From Eisenbergiella intestinigallinarum (GTDB lineage: Bacteria; Bacillota; Clostridia; Lachnospirales; Lachnospiraceae): DNA of 12,890 bases. Every line of letters begins with the position of its first letter. Position 1 is the stretch's first letter. The DNA lies in the NCBI GenBank assembly GCA_019120115.1, contig DWVS01000193.1, forward strand, positions 1 through 12,890, given 5' to 3'. Of this stretch, positions 6,937-12,890 are shown one piece after another. The notes beneath the pieces were generated by a model. That model ran no database searches, was not told the origin of the DNA, and saw nothing but the letters and a program-made list of their open reading frames with translations. Both the position numbers and the translations under genes were made by a program.

Positions 6937-9576
6937 TTATTTCCTGGGCATCCTCTTTCTCTGGAAGAACTTCACCGCCTCCACAATGGGAATCACAAGC
7001 GCGCCCAGGAGAATGGCGATGAGGTATTCATTCAGTTCCACGCTGGTGAACTCAAACGCAGCGGCGAGGAAGGGAACCTCGCAGACCAGAGTGGTGGCCA
7101 GGAAGGAGCCGACGGCGGCGATGAGAAGCATCCGGTTCCGGGAACCGAGCCGGAAGATGCTTTCCCGCTGGGAGCGCATGTTCAGGCTGTGGAAGATCTC
7201 CGCCATGGAAAGGGTCAGGAAGGCCATGGTGGTGCCGTGAGGGCTGTTGGTGATTTCCCAGACGCCGCTTTCCATGTAGTGACCGATAAAATAAGAAAGC
7301 AGAGTGAGTATCGTCACCAGAACGCCCTGGTAGGCGATGTCAAAGCCCATGCCGTCTGCAAAGATACCTGCCTTCGCATTTCTGGGCTTTCTGCGCATGA
7401 TATCCGGCTCCGCCTTTTCCGTTCCAAGCGCCAGGGCAGGGAAGCAGTCTGTAACCAGGTTGACCCAGAGGAGATGAACCGGCTGCAGGATGGTAAAGCC
7501 CATCAGGGTGGCAAAGAAGATGCTGAGCACCTCGCTCATGTTGGAGCCGAGCAGGAACTGGATGGCCTTGCGGATGTTGTCATAGATCCGGCGGCCCTCC
7601 TCCACTGCACCCACGATGGTGGCAAAGTTATCGTCGGCCAGAACCATGTCGGCCACGTTTTTGGTAACGTCCGTGCCGGTGATGCCCATGCCGACGCCGA
7701 TGTCCGCCGCCTTGATGGAAGGAGCGTCGTTGACGCCGTCACCGGTCATTGCGGTGACACAGCCCGCCTTTTTCCATGCGTTTACGATGCGGGTTTTATG
7801 TTCCGGCTGAACGCGGGCGTAGACGCTGATGGAACGGAACTGTTTTTCAAATGTTTCATCGCTCATATCCGAAAGCTCGGAACCGGTGATGGCGCGGGTG
7901 TCCTCCGTGAGGATGCCGAGTTCCCTGGCAATGGCGGCAGCGGTGTCGATGTGATCGCCCGTAATCATGATGGGACGGATGCCCGCCTGACGGCATTCCA
8001 CAATAGCGTCTTTTACCTCCGGGCGGACAGGATCGATCATGCCGCACAGGCCGGTAAAGCAGAGCTGCTGCTCCAGATACTCCGGCTCACAGCTTTCCGG
8101 CTGGGCGCTCCAGCGGCGCTCCGCGCAGGCCAGGACGCGCAGGGCCCTGTCGGCCATGTTTTTATTGGCGGAAAGAATTTCCTGTCTGTAAGCGTCGGTC
8201 ATGGGAACAGGGCTGCCATTTTTCAGGTAGAAGGTGCATTTCTGGATGACCACATCCGGCGCGCCCTTGGTGTACTGGATATATCCGCTGTCCGTTCTGT
8301 GTACGGTGGACATCATTTTCCGGCCGGAATCGAAGGGGGCTTCGCCGCAGCGGGGAAGCTCTGCCTTCAGCTCAGGCTTTGCGCGGCCTGTTTTTGCGGC
8401 CCAGGAAACCAGCGCCGCTTCCGTGGGCTCTCCGGTCACGGTTCCGTCCGCATTCTGCTCCGCGTCGCTGCAGAGCGCCATGGCGGACGCAATGCGTGTT
8501 TCCTCCTCTCCGAAGAAGTCTACCACGGTCATTTTGTTCTGGGTCAGGGTTCCCGTCTTGTCGGAGCAGATAATCTGAGCGCAGCCCAGGGTTTCCACAG
8601 CGGTCAGCCGGCGGATGATGGCGTTGCGCTTCGACATGTTGGTCACGCCGATGGAAAGAACCACGGTGACTACGGCGGCAAGGCCTTCCGGGATGGCCGC
8701 TACGGCGAGGGAAACGGCGATCATGAAGGAGTCAAGGGCGAGGGCGAGGTCAAGGCGTCCGGCCCGGATGATCTGGACGGCGAAAACCACCACGCAGATG
8801 GCCAGCACGATCCAGGTCAGGATGCGGGAAAGCTGGCTGAGTTTTCTCTGCAGGGGCGTCTGGCCCTCCTGCGCCTGTTCCAGCGCGTCGGCAATTTTTC
8901 CCATTTCCGTCTGCATTCCGGTGGCAGTGACCACAGCGCGTCCACGACCATAAACCACGGTGCTTCCCATGTAGACCATATTTTTCCGGTCGCCAAGCGG
9001 GACGTCCTTCTGGCCGTCTGAAAGCTTCAGCATATCAATGAATTTGGTGACAGGAACGGATTCTCCCGTAAGAGCCGCTTCCTCCACCTTGAGACTTGCG
9101 CTCTCCAGAATACGGGCGTCAGCGGGAACGGCATCGCCCGCTTCCAGAAGGATGATATCGCCCTTTACCAGATCCTCGCTGGGGATGGTCTGAATCTGAC
9201 CGCCCCGCAGGACGCGGGAGGTGGCGGCGGACATTTCCTGCAGCGCCTCAATTGCCTTTTCCGCTTTGCTTTCCTGATATACGCCGAGGATGGCATTGAT
9301 GACGACCACGGCAAGAATGATGATCACGTCCGCAAAGCTGTCGTTTTCCACAGCCGCCAGCACGCCGCTGACTGCAGCGGCTGCCAGCAGGATGAGGATC
9401 ATCGGATCCGCAAGCTGTTCCAGAAATCTCCGGAAGAGGGATTTCCCCTTCGCAGCGGCAAGACGGTTTTTCCCGTCCTGCTCCAGCCGTCTTTCGGCTT
9501 CCGCCTGGCGCAGTCCGTCGTCGGAAGCCGAAAGCTCCTTCAGAACCAGTTCTTTTTCTTCGCAATAATATTTCAT
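6937..9576 (-). CDS. P-type (P2A, PacL/SERCA-like) cation ATPase, predicted Mn2+/Ca2+ exporter
   Basis: An 879-residue pump of full family length. It has the actuator TGES (170-173), phosphorylation site SDKTGTLT with D339, nucleotide-binding KGAP (437-440) and hinge TGDGVNDAP (611-619). Ion-site residues match the Ca2+-ATPase class: PEGL in M4 (E297), N679 and E682 in M5, and NLVTD in M6 (N706, T709, D710). The M8 glutamate of SERCA appears to be Ser790 (LTLSMAEIFHSLN), so site I may be incomplete and one ion may move per cycle. It should export divalent cations across the membrane using ATP. A manganese riboswitch controls its leader, which argues for Mn2+ as a physiological substrate, as reported for some PacL-like pumps with yybP-ykoY leaders. 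The ATG has an ideal AAAGGAGG four bases upstream. Confidence 0.95.
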   Translation of the reverse strand: MKYYCEEKELVLKELSASDDGLRQAEAERRLEQDGKNRLAAAKGKSLFRRFLEQLADPMILILLAAAAVSGVLAAVENDSFADVIIILAVVVINAILGVYQESKAEKAIEALQEMSAATSRVLRGGQIQTIPSEDLVKGDIILLEAGDAVPADARILESASLKVEEAALTGESVPVTKFIDMLKLSDGQKDVPLGDRKNMVYMGSTVVYGRGRAVVTATGMQTEMGKIADALEQAQEGQTPLQRKLSQLSRILTWIVLAICVVVFAVQIIRAGRLDLALALDSFMIAVSLAVAAIPEGLAAVVTVVLSIGVTNMSKRNAIIRRLTAVETLGCAQIICSDKTGTLTQNKMTVVDFFGEEETRIASAMALCSDAEQNADGTVTGEPTEAALVSWAAKTGRAKPELKAELPRCGEAPFDSGRKMMSTVHRTDSGYIQYTKGAPDVVIQKCTFYLKNGSPVPMTDAYRQEILSANKNMADRALRVLACAERRWSAQPESCEPEYLEQQLCFTGLCGMIDPVRPEVKDAIVECRQAGIRPIMITGDHIDTAAAIARELGILTEDTRAITGSELSDMSDETFEKQFRSISVYARVQPEHKTRIVNAWKKAGCVTAMTGDGVNDAPSIKAADIGVGMGITGTDVTKNVADMVLADDNFATIVGAVEEGRRIYDNIRKAIQFLLGSNMSEVLSIFFATLMGFTILQPVHLLWVNLVTDCFPALALGTEKAEPDIMRRKPRNAKAGIFADGMGFDIAYQGVLVTILTLLSYFIGHYMESGVWEITNSPHGTTMAFLTLSMAEIFHSLNMRSQRESIFRLGSRNRMLLIAAVGSFLATTLVCEVPFLAAAFEFTSVELNEYLIAILLGALVIPIVEAVKFFQRKRMPRK

Positions 9577-9580
9577 GGTA

Positions 9581-9605
9581 CCTCCTTTGCCGCCTGAAGA
9601 CGGCG
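9581..9605 (-). promoter_or_regulatory. Ribosome binding site and adjacent small hairpin of the ATPase gene
   Basis: On the minus strand AAGGAGG (9587-9581) is an almost perfect Shine-Dalgarno four bases from the ATG. Directly upstream, GCCG and CGGC (9604-9601 with 9592-9589) can form a short stem abutting it. The string GGCGGCAAA(A)GGAGG, a stem end followed by a ribosome binding site, also occurs in the GH2 leader near 11848-11872. Confidence 0.6.
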
Positions 9606-9635
9606 TATGAATATAAAAAGTGCGCGCCGAGTGCG

Positions 9636-9725
9636 ATTGCCGTCAGGCAATAGTTTCATTTTGCACGAGTGCGCATATGAAAAAGAATCCCGCTTGCGGG
9701 ATTCTCCCGGCAATCAAAGATTGCC
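9636..9725. repeat. Cluster of three short perfect palindromes in the ATPase leader
   Basis: ATTGCC-GTCA-GGCAAT (9636-9651) has a 6-bp stem. AGAATCCCG-CTTG-CGGGATTCT (9684-9705) has a 9-bp stem followed on the minus strand by TTTT, so it resembles an intrinsic terminator in the pump's direction. GGCAATC-AAA-GATTGCC (9709-9725) has a 7-bp stem. The first and third share the GGCAAT/ATTGCC arm. They lie between the riboswitch and the ATPase start, inside the transcribed leader. The function is unknown. Confidence 0.6.
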
Positions 9726-9784
9726 TGCGCGGCGGGGCGCGTAAGCGACATCTTCCATTCCGCCGCAGTGCGATCCACCGGAGG

Positions 9785-9825
9785 TTTTTATACGATAGGA
9801 AATGAAATTTCCTATCGTATAAAAA
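9785..9825. repeat. Perfect 19-bp inverted repeat in the ATPase leader
   Basis: The arms 9785-9803 and 9807-9825 are exact complements around a GAA (TTC on the minus strand) centre. They start with five T and end with five A, so the T-tract is part of the stem and not a free tail. On the minus strand the upstream arm includes the T-run that follows the second leader terminator. It could be an mRNA hairpin or the remnant of a small mobile palindrome. Confidence 0.65.
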
Positions 9826-9856
9826 ATCCGGATATAACCGTCAGGCCATATCCGGA
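9821..9856 (-). terminator. Second terminator-like hairpin in the ATPase leader
   Basis: On the minus strand a 9-bp stem (TCCGGATAT 9856-9848 with ATATCCGGA 9835-9827) and a 12-nt loop containing GGCCTGACGG are followed at once by six T (9826-9821). This is a credible intrinsic terminator just after the riboswitch terminator. It could stop read-through, or need anti-termination for pump expression. Confidence 0.6.
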
Positions 9857-9860
9857 GCTG

Positions 9861-9912
9861 AAAAAAATATAAAAAGAGACTCACGTAAGCCTTTCGGTTA
9901 TACATGAGTCTC
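9861..9912 (-). terminator. Riboswitch expression-platform terminator
   Basis: On the minus strand GAGACTCA (9912-9905) pairs with TGAGTCTC (9883-9876). An inner stem closes on the CGAAAGG apex with one C-A mismatch and a bulge. The tract TTTTTATATTTTTTT (9875-9861) follows. The upstream arm contains CTCATG, which also pairs with the 5' end of the aptamer, so ligand-stabilised aptamer and terminator exclude each other. Confidence 0.85.
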
Positions 9913-9993
9913 GCAGTTTAAAACAAGCCAGACCGCTTAGCGCGGCCACGATGTTGACTTGCTACGTATTCCTACGCTTGCTACTCCCTCACG
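9903..9993 (-). ncRNA. yybP-ykoY (manganese) riboswitch aptamer
   Basis: Reading the minus strand, conserved yybP-ykoY elements appear in order. These are GGGAGTAGC (9988-9980), a small stem CGTA-GGAA-TACG, AAGTCAACATCGTGG with GTCAACA at 9958-9952, a GC stem around GCTAA, and AAACTGCGAGAC. P1 can form between CGTGAG (9993-9988) and CTCATG (9908-9903). The class binds Mn2+ in the cell and commonly precedes metal exporters and P-type ATPases. Here it lies in the leader of the ATPase gene. Because P1 uses bases needed by the terminator, Mn2+ binding should allow transcription, an ON switch fitting an exporter. Family assignment is by motif recall, not covariance search. Confidence 0.88.
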
Positions 9994-10012
9994 GGATTTT
10001 GGTGTGAAAAGA

Positions 10013-10041
10013 ACTATACCACCCTTTGGGAAATCTGTCAA
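10013..10041 (-). promoter_or_regulatory. Sigma-A promoter of the riboswitch-ATPase transcript
   Basis: On the minus strand -35 TTGACA (10041-10036), a 17-bp spacer and -10 TATAGT (10018-10013), one mismatch from consensus overall. Transcription should begin near 10006, about 13 nt before the aptamer. The -35 overlaps the GH2 stop codon (10040-10038). Confidence 0.85.
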
Positions 10042-11759
10042 TCCTCAATCGCAGCTTTCTGAACGTTGATGTCATGGAAAAGCTTCACATCCACCTTTTC
10101 TTTTCTGTCATAGGTGTAGATGCCGTTCTGTTCCTGCTCCACATCGGTCAGCTGGGTATAGCAGAAGCCGAACATCTTCGGATTGGAAAGAAGGGCTTCC
10201 GTAAGTCCCTTATAGCGGGCCACGAATTCCTCCTCGGTTTTCGGGCCGTTGCCATAGCCCCAGGCTTTTTCGTCGGAAGCGTCCATGGCCCATTTGATGC
10301 CGCCGTATTCGCTGACGAACATGGGAAGGCCCTCCGTATACTGCTGTCTTGCGCTGTGCGCGTCGCGGAAGGGGCCGGTCCCGTTTTTAAACGGCTCATA
10401 GGAGGCGGCAAAAACAGCCGGATCCTGCTCGTAATCATGCACATCGTAGATGTCCGTGATCACATGGAAGTTTCCGCTGGTATCGATGCAGGGACGGGTG
10501 GTGTCGTACTGCTTCGTCAGATGGTAGGTGAGGGCGAGCAGGCCGTCGATCTGCCTGCGGCCTTCGTAATCCCAGGTCTCGTTGAAGGGGCACCAGCCGA
10601 TGATGGAAGGATGGTTAAAATCCCGCTCGATGGCCTGCATCCATTCCGGAATAAATGCCTCGTAGCCTGTGTAAGAGGAAATATCAAAGCCCCAGTTCGC
10701 CATTTCTCCCCAGGTCAGATATCCCATCCGGTCGCAGTGATAGAGGAAGCGGGGTTCGAACACCTTCTGATGCAGACGCGCGCCGTTAAAGCCTGCGGCC
10801 ATGGAAAGACGGATGTCATTCTGGAGCGCTTCGTCGGAAGGGGCGGTGTAAATGCCGTCCGGATAGAAACCCTGATCCAGAACCAGGCGCTGGAATACAG
10901 ATTTTCCGTTGATGAGGAAGCGGTATCCGTCCAGCTTTACCTCGCGCATGCCGAAATAGCTGTTTACATGATCTTCGCCAAAGGTGAGGGTGAGATCATA
11001 CAGCCTTCCAGCTCCAGGCTCCCACAGATGAAGTTCCTTTAAGGGCAGAGTCAGGAAAACATTCCCGCAGGTGCTGGCCGCTGCAGCGCTTCCGCAGTCC
11101 TTTCCCTCATAGGAGGCGGACGCGGTCAGCACGCCTTCTCCCTCCACCTGCGCCTTGATGGTGAGCGTTCCTTCCGAAATGTTGGGATAATACTGAACTG
11201 CCTTCACATAGGAAACGGGGGTGAACTCCAGCCATACGGTCTGCCAGATGCCTGTGGTTCTGGTATAGGAGCAGGCATAGGAAGCATAGCGGTCGCTCTG
11301 TTTGCCGATGGGCTGCATGGGGCTTCTGGTATCGTCCTGGGCGTAGACGGTCAGATCATTTTCCCCTGCCTGCACCAGTCCGGTGATGTCAAAAACAAAG
11401 GAAACGTAACCGCCCTTGTGGCGTCCCGCTTCTTTGCCGTTTACAAATACGCGGCAGTCATAGTCCACCGCCCCGAAGTGGATGAGCACTCTGCCTCGAA
11501 GCTTTTCTTCGGTCAGAGAAAAGGTGCGGTGATACCAGACGGCAGGAATAAAATCCGTGTATCCGATGCCGCTTAAAACGCTTTCCGGGCAGAAAGGAAC
11601 GATGATTTTGTCCTTAAAATCCGTTCTCCTTTCATACCCCTGCTCCAGTCCGCTGACACCGAAGTCAAACTCAAAATCCCAGGTGCCGTTCAGGTTCATC
11701 CAGTTTTCCCTTACCATCTGAGGAAAAGGGTGTTCCGGTCTTGGTATGTTTGCTGTCAT
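10038..11759 (-). CDS. Glycoside hydrolase family 2 protein (beta-glycosidase)
   Basis: A 573-residue cytoplasmic enzyme without a signal peptide. It contains the N-terminal sugar-binding jelly roll (about 15-180, with LNGTWDFEFD and VFVNGKEAGRHKGGYVSFVFDIT), an immunoglobulin-like domain (about 182-275) and a TIM barrel (about 280-573). The expected GH2 catalytic pair is visible: acid/base E394 in PFNETW and nucleophile E484 in FVSEYGG. It therefore retains a beta-linked sugar by double displacement. The substrate (galactoside, glucuronide, mannoside or arabinoside) cannot be told from sequence. Length is near that of beta-glucuronidases and shorter than LacZ. AAGGAGAGG precedes the ATG by about 5 bases. 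It diverges from an AraC-type regulator, its likely activator. No terminator separates it from the riboswitch unit. Confidence 0.93.
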   Translation of the reverse strand: MTANIPRPEHPFPQMVRENWMNLNGTWDFEFDFGVSGLEQGYERRTDFKDKIIVPFCPESVLSGIGYTDFIPAVWYHRTFSLTEEKLRGRVLIHFGAVDYDCRVFVNGKEAGRHKGGYVSFVFDITGLVQAGENDLTVYAQDDTRSPMQPIGKQSDRYASYACSYTRTTGIWQTVWLEFTPVSYVKAVQYYPNISEGTLTIKAQVEGEGVLTASASYEGKDCGSAAAASTCGNVFLTLPLKELHLWEPGAGRLYDLTLTFGEDHVNSYFGMREVKLDGYRFLINGKSVFQRLVLDQGFYPDGIYTAPSDEALQNDIRLSMAAGFNGARLHQKVFEPRFLYHCDRMGYLTWGEMANWGFDISSYTGYEAFIPEWMQAIERDFNHPSIIGWCPFNETWDYEGRRQIDGLLALTYHLTKQYDTTRPCIDTSGNFHVITDIYDVHDYEQDPAVFAASYEPFKNGTGPFRDAHSARQQYTEGLPMFVSEYGGIKWAMDASDEKAWGYGNGPKTEEEFVARYKGLTEALLSNPKMFGFCYTQLTDVEQEQNGIYTYDRKEKVDVKLFHDINVQKAAIED

Positions 11760-11772
11760 AACCTCTCCTTCC

Positions 11773-11873
11773 GCCGCTGATAAGCGGCATTGAAATCATA
11801 GAAGAATGGCGTCAGCCATTCTTTAGCACGAACGCAGTTCGTGCATTCCTCCTTTTGCCGCCGTCAGGCGGCA
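11773..11873. repeat. Four consecutive hairpins in the GH2 leader
   Basis: Four stems lie within about 100 bp: GCCGCT/AGCGGC (11773-11788), AAGAATGGC/GCCATTCTT (11802-11823, loop GTCA, minus-strand TGAC), GCACGAAC/GTTCGTGC (11826-11844) and TGCCGCC/GGCGGCA (11856-11873, loop GTCA). All should be in the 5' leader of the minus-strand GH2 mRNA, the first stem directly abutting its ribosome binding site. They are exact complements with different sequences, so they are conserved in structure rather than in sequence. Confidence 0.7.
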
Positions 11874-11881
11874 TATAACGC

Positions 11882-11910
11882 TTGTGATGATTGAAGTATA
11901 CTGCTATAAT
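11882..11910 (+). promoter_or_regulatory. Promoter of the AraC-family regulator gene
   Basis: -35 TTGTGA (11882-11887), 17-bp spacer, perfect -10 TATAAT (11905-11910). Transcription should start near 11917, giving a short leader. Confidence 0.7.
11895..11900 (-). promoter_or_regulatory. Candidate -10 of the GH2 promoter
   Basis: TATACT on the minus strand sits inside the spacer of the divergent regulator promoter. The position 17 bp upstream reads TTTCCT, a poor -35, as is usual for promoters that need an AraC-type activator. A nearby alternative is TTATAT around 11872-11878. Confidence 0.35.
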
Positions 11911-11943
11911 CAATGGCAGGAAATGAAAAAAGTACGCATATAA

Positions 11944-12837
11944 GTGAGGAATACACGCATAATGGAGGAGATCGTTACATTCCTTCCCGGACAGATGCCG
12001 GGAGAGGAGCGCTTTGCCGTTGAAATGACGGGAATCACTTATCCGGATCCCCGTTACCATATCGAAAGGGAGCATTCTCCCCTGCATTGTATGGAGTATG
12101 TGATCAGCGGGGAGGGACACATTGTGATGGACGGAAGGGAGTACCGGCCAAAGGCCGGAGACGCCTATCTGTTGGCCGCCGGAAAGGACCACAGCTACTG
12201 GGCGGATGCGGACAGGCCCTGGAAAAAAATCTGGATGAACATCTCCGGCAGCCTGGCCGATTCACTGGTTGCGGGCTATGGGCTTGAGCGTGCGGTGGTG
12301 TTTGAGGATTGTCCGGTATATCCGCAGTTCTGGGAGTTCCTGCGGATCTGCAGGAATTATGAAAAAAACAGTCAGGAGCTGGCGGAGAGGACGGTCCTTC
12401 TGTTTCATGAAATTCTGCTGAAGCTTTCCGCCAACCTGCTCTCGGCCAGACTGGCTCATGGAGAACGGGAGAAAAGCGCGGTCTCGGAGACGGCGCTGCA
12501 GGTGAAGGAATACATCGACGCGCACATTTATGAGAAAATTGTGGTTTCAGACCTGGCCCGCATCGCCAGCCTTTCCGCATCCCAGCTCACCCGTGTGTTT
12601 CGAAATACATACGGACAGAGCCCGTATGACTATGTGCTGGCAAGAAAGATTGACACGGCCTGCCGCCTTCTTCTGAATACGGGAATGAGCGTGAAGGAGG
12701 TGGCATACCGGCTGAACTTTGTGGATGAACATTATTTCTCAAATGTTTTCAGCAAAAGGATGGGAATGCCGCCGGGAAGATACCGGACGGAGGGCAGGAG
12801 CAGACAGGTATTGGAGAAAAACGCGGCGCGGGAATGA
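11944..12837 (+). CDS. AraC-family transcriptional activator with N-terminal cupin domain
   Basis: A 297-residue regulator if started at GTG 11944; an ATG at 11962 (MEEIVTFLPG) gives 291 residues and may be the real start. The N-terminal half (about 20-105, with HCMEYVISGEGHIVMDGREY and AGDAYLLAAGKDHSYWADA) is a sugar-sensing AraC-type cupin. The C-terminal 100 residues (about 185-282) hold two helix-turn-helix motifs: VSDLARIASLSASQLTRVF (201-219) and the signature GMSVKEVAYRLNFVDEHYFS (247-266), ending KRMGMPPGRYR. It is divergent from the GH2 gene, with overlapping promoters. It therefore probably activates GH2 when a sugar ligand is bound. Whether it also controls the transporter operon is unknown. 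Confidence 0.92.
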   Translation: MRNTRIMEEIVTFLPGQMPGEERFAVEMTGITYPDPRYHIEREHSPLHCMEYVISGEGHIVMDGREYRPKAGDAYLLAAGKDHSYWADADRPWKKIWMNISGSLADSLVAGYGLERAVVFEDCPVYPQFWEFLRICRNYEKNSQELAERTVLLFHEILLKLSANLLSARLAHGEREKSAVSETALQVKEYIDAHIYEKIVVSDLARIASLSASQLTRVFRNTYGQSPYDYVLARKIDTACRLLLNTGMSVKEVAYRLNFVDEHYFSNVFSKRMGMPPGRYRTEGRSRQVLEKNAARE

Positions 12838-12890
12838 GAACTCAGAAAATGGAAAACATGACCATGGCCGTAGATGATGAAGAATGGATT
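12834..12890 (+). CDS. Possible start of a gene overlapping the regulator, cut by the right edge
   Basis: An ATG at 12834 overlaps the regulator's TGA (ATGA) and opens a frame that stays open for 19 codons to the edge. In-frame ATGs at 12849, 12858 and 12864 are alternative starts. The ATGA overlap would give translational coupling. No convincing ribosome binding site is seen and the fragment is too short to recognise. Confidence 0.35.
   Translation, partial: MRTQKMENMTMAVDDEEWI

Noticed and set aside
6880..9021. A 713-codon open frame on the plus strand
   Set aside because: Entirely antisense to the P-type ATPase, whose motifs are intact. The product is low-complexity (His/Gly/Asp-rich) with no domain, as expected for the shadow of a GC-rich gene.
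9577..9860. CRISPR-like array
   Set aside because: The repeats are individual palindromes of different sequence and spacing, not identical direct repeats with spacers.
9714..9905. A 63-codon open frame on the minus strand in the ATPase leader
   Set aside because: Runs through the riboswitch terminator and the palindromes; no ribosome binding site and no plausible protein pattern.
10026..11042. A 338-codon open frame on the plus strand
   Set aside because: Antisense to the GH2 gene with its catalytic motifs. No ribosome binding site of note and no recognisable domain.
11823..11846. A seven-codon leader-peptide-like frame in the GH2 leader (MHELRSC)
   Set aside because: Its Shine-Dalgarno is only one base from the ATG, too close for normal initiation, and most of the frame is an 8-bp hairpin. 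Chance is more likely.

Overview
The window looks like a chromosomal carbohydrate-use region of a gut-type Firmicute, most likely Lachnospiraceae. I infer this from the moderately GC-rich coding style, AGGAGG-type ribosome binding sites, an LplA/LplB/LplC-type sugar importer with no ATPase of its own, cytoplasmic glycosidases, an AraC-family regulator and a yybP-ykoY manganese riboswitch. The species cannot be named from sequence alone.

Left edge (1-620, minus strand): two tandem, roughly 76% identical genes for ~60-residue ribbon-helix-helix (RHH) DNA-binding proteins. Each has its own related promoter. A reading frame that begins directly after the first one runs off the left edge.

Region 734-6828 (plus strand) is one operon of five genes: a five-bladed beta-propeller glycosidase-like protein, an (alpha/alpha)6-barrel GH63/MGH1-like glycosidase, a lipoprotein solute-binding protein and two LplB/LplC-type permeases. 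The importer should bring in an oligosaccharide that the two signal-peptide-free enzymes then degrade in the cytoplasm. Hairpins lie just before the binding-protein gene and between the two permease genes. A strong hairpin at 6838-6877 closes the operon.

Region 6937-10041 (minus strand): a PacL/SERCA-like P-type cation ATPase with a leader of about 430 nt. The leader begins with a consensus promoter (TTGACA-17-TATAGT) and a manganese (yybP-ykoY) riboswitch with an overlapping terminator. It continues through about 300 nt unusually rich in short palindromes. The riboswitch points to Mn2+ export, possibly with Ca2+, as the pump's job.

Right part (10038-12890): a GH2 glycosidase on the minus strand, with a leader of four consecutive hairpins, diverges from an AraC-family activator on the plus strand. 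The two probably form a regulator/target pair. A possible further gene overlaps the activator's stop codon (ATGA) and runs off the right edge.

I see no CRISPR array, rRNA, tRNA, transposase or phage gene. I found no clearly undescribed system. The best leads are the riboswitch-pump unit with its hairpin-loaded leader, the recurring TGAC-loop hairpins, the duplicated RHH genes with shared promoter elements, and the unassigned beta-propeller enzyme.
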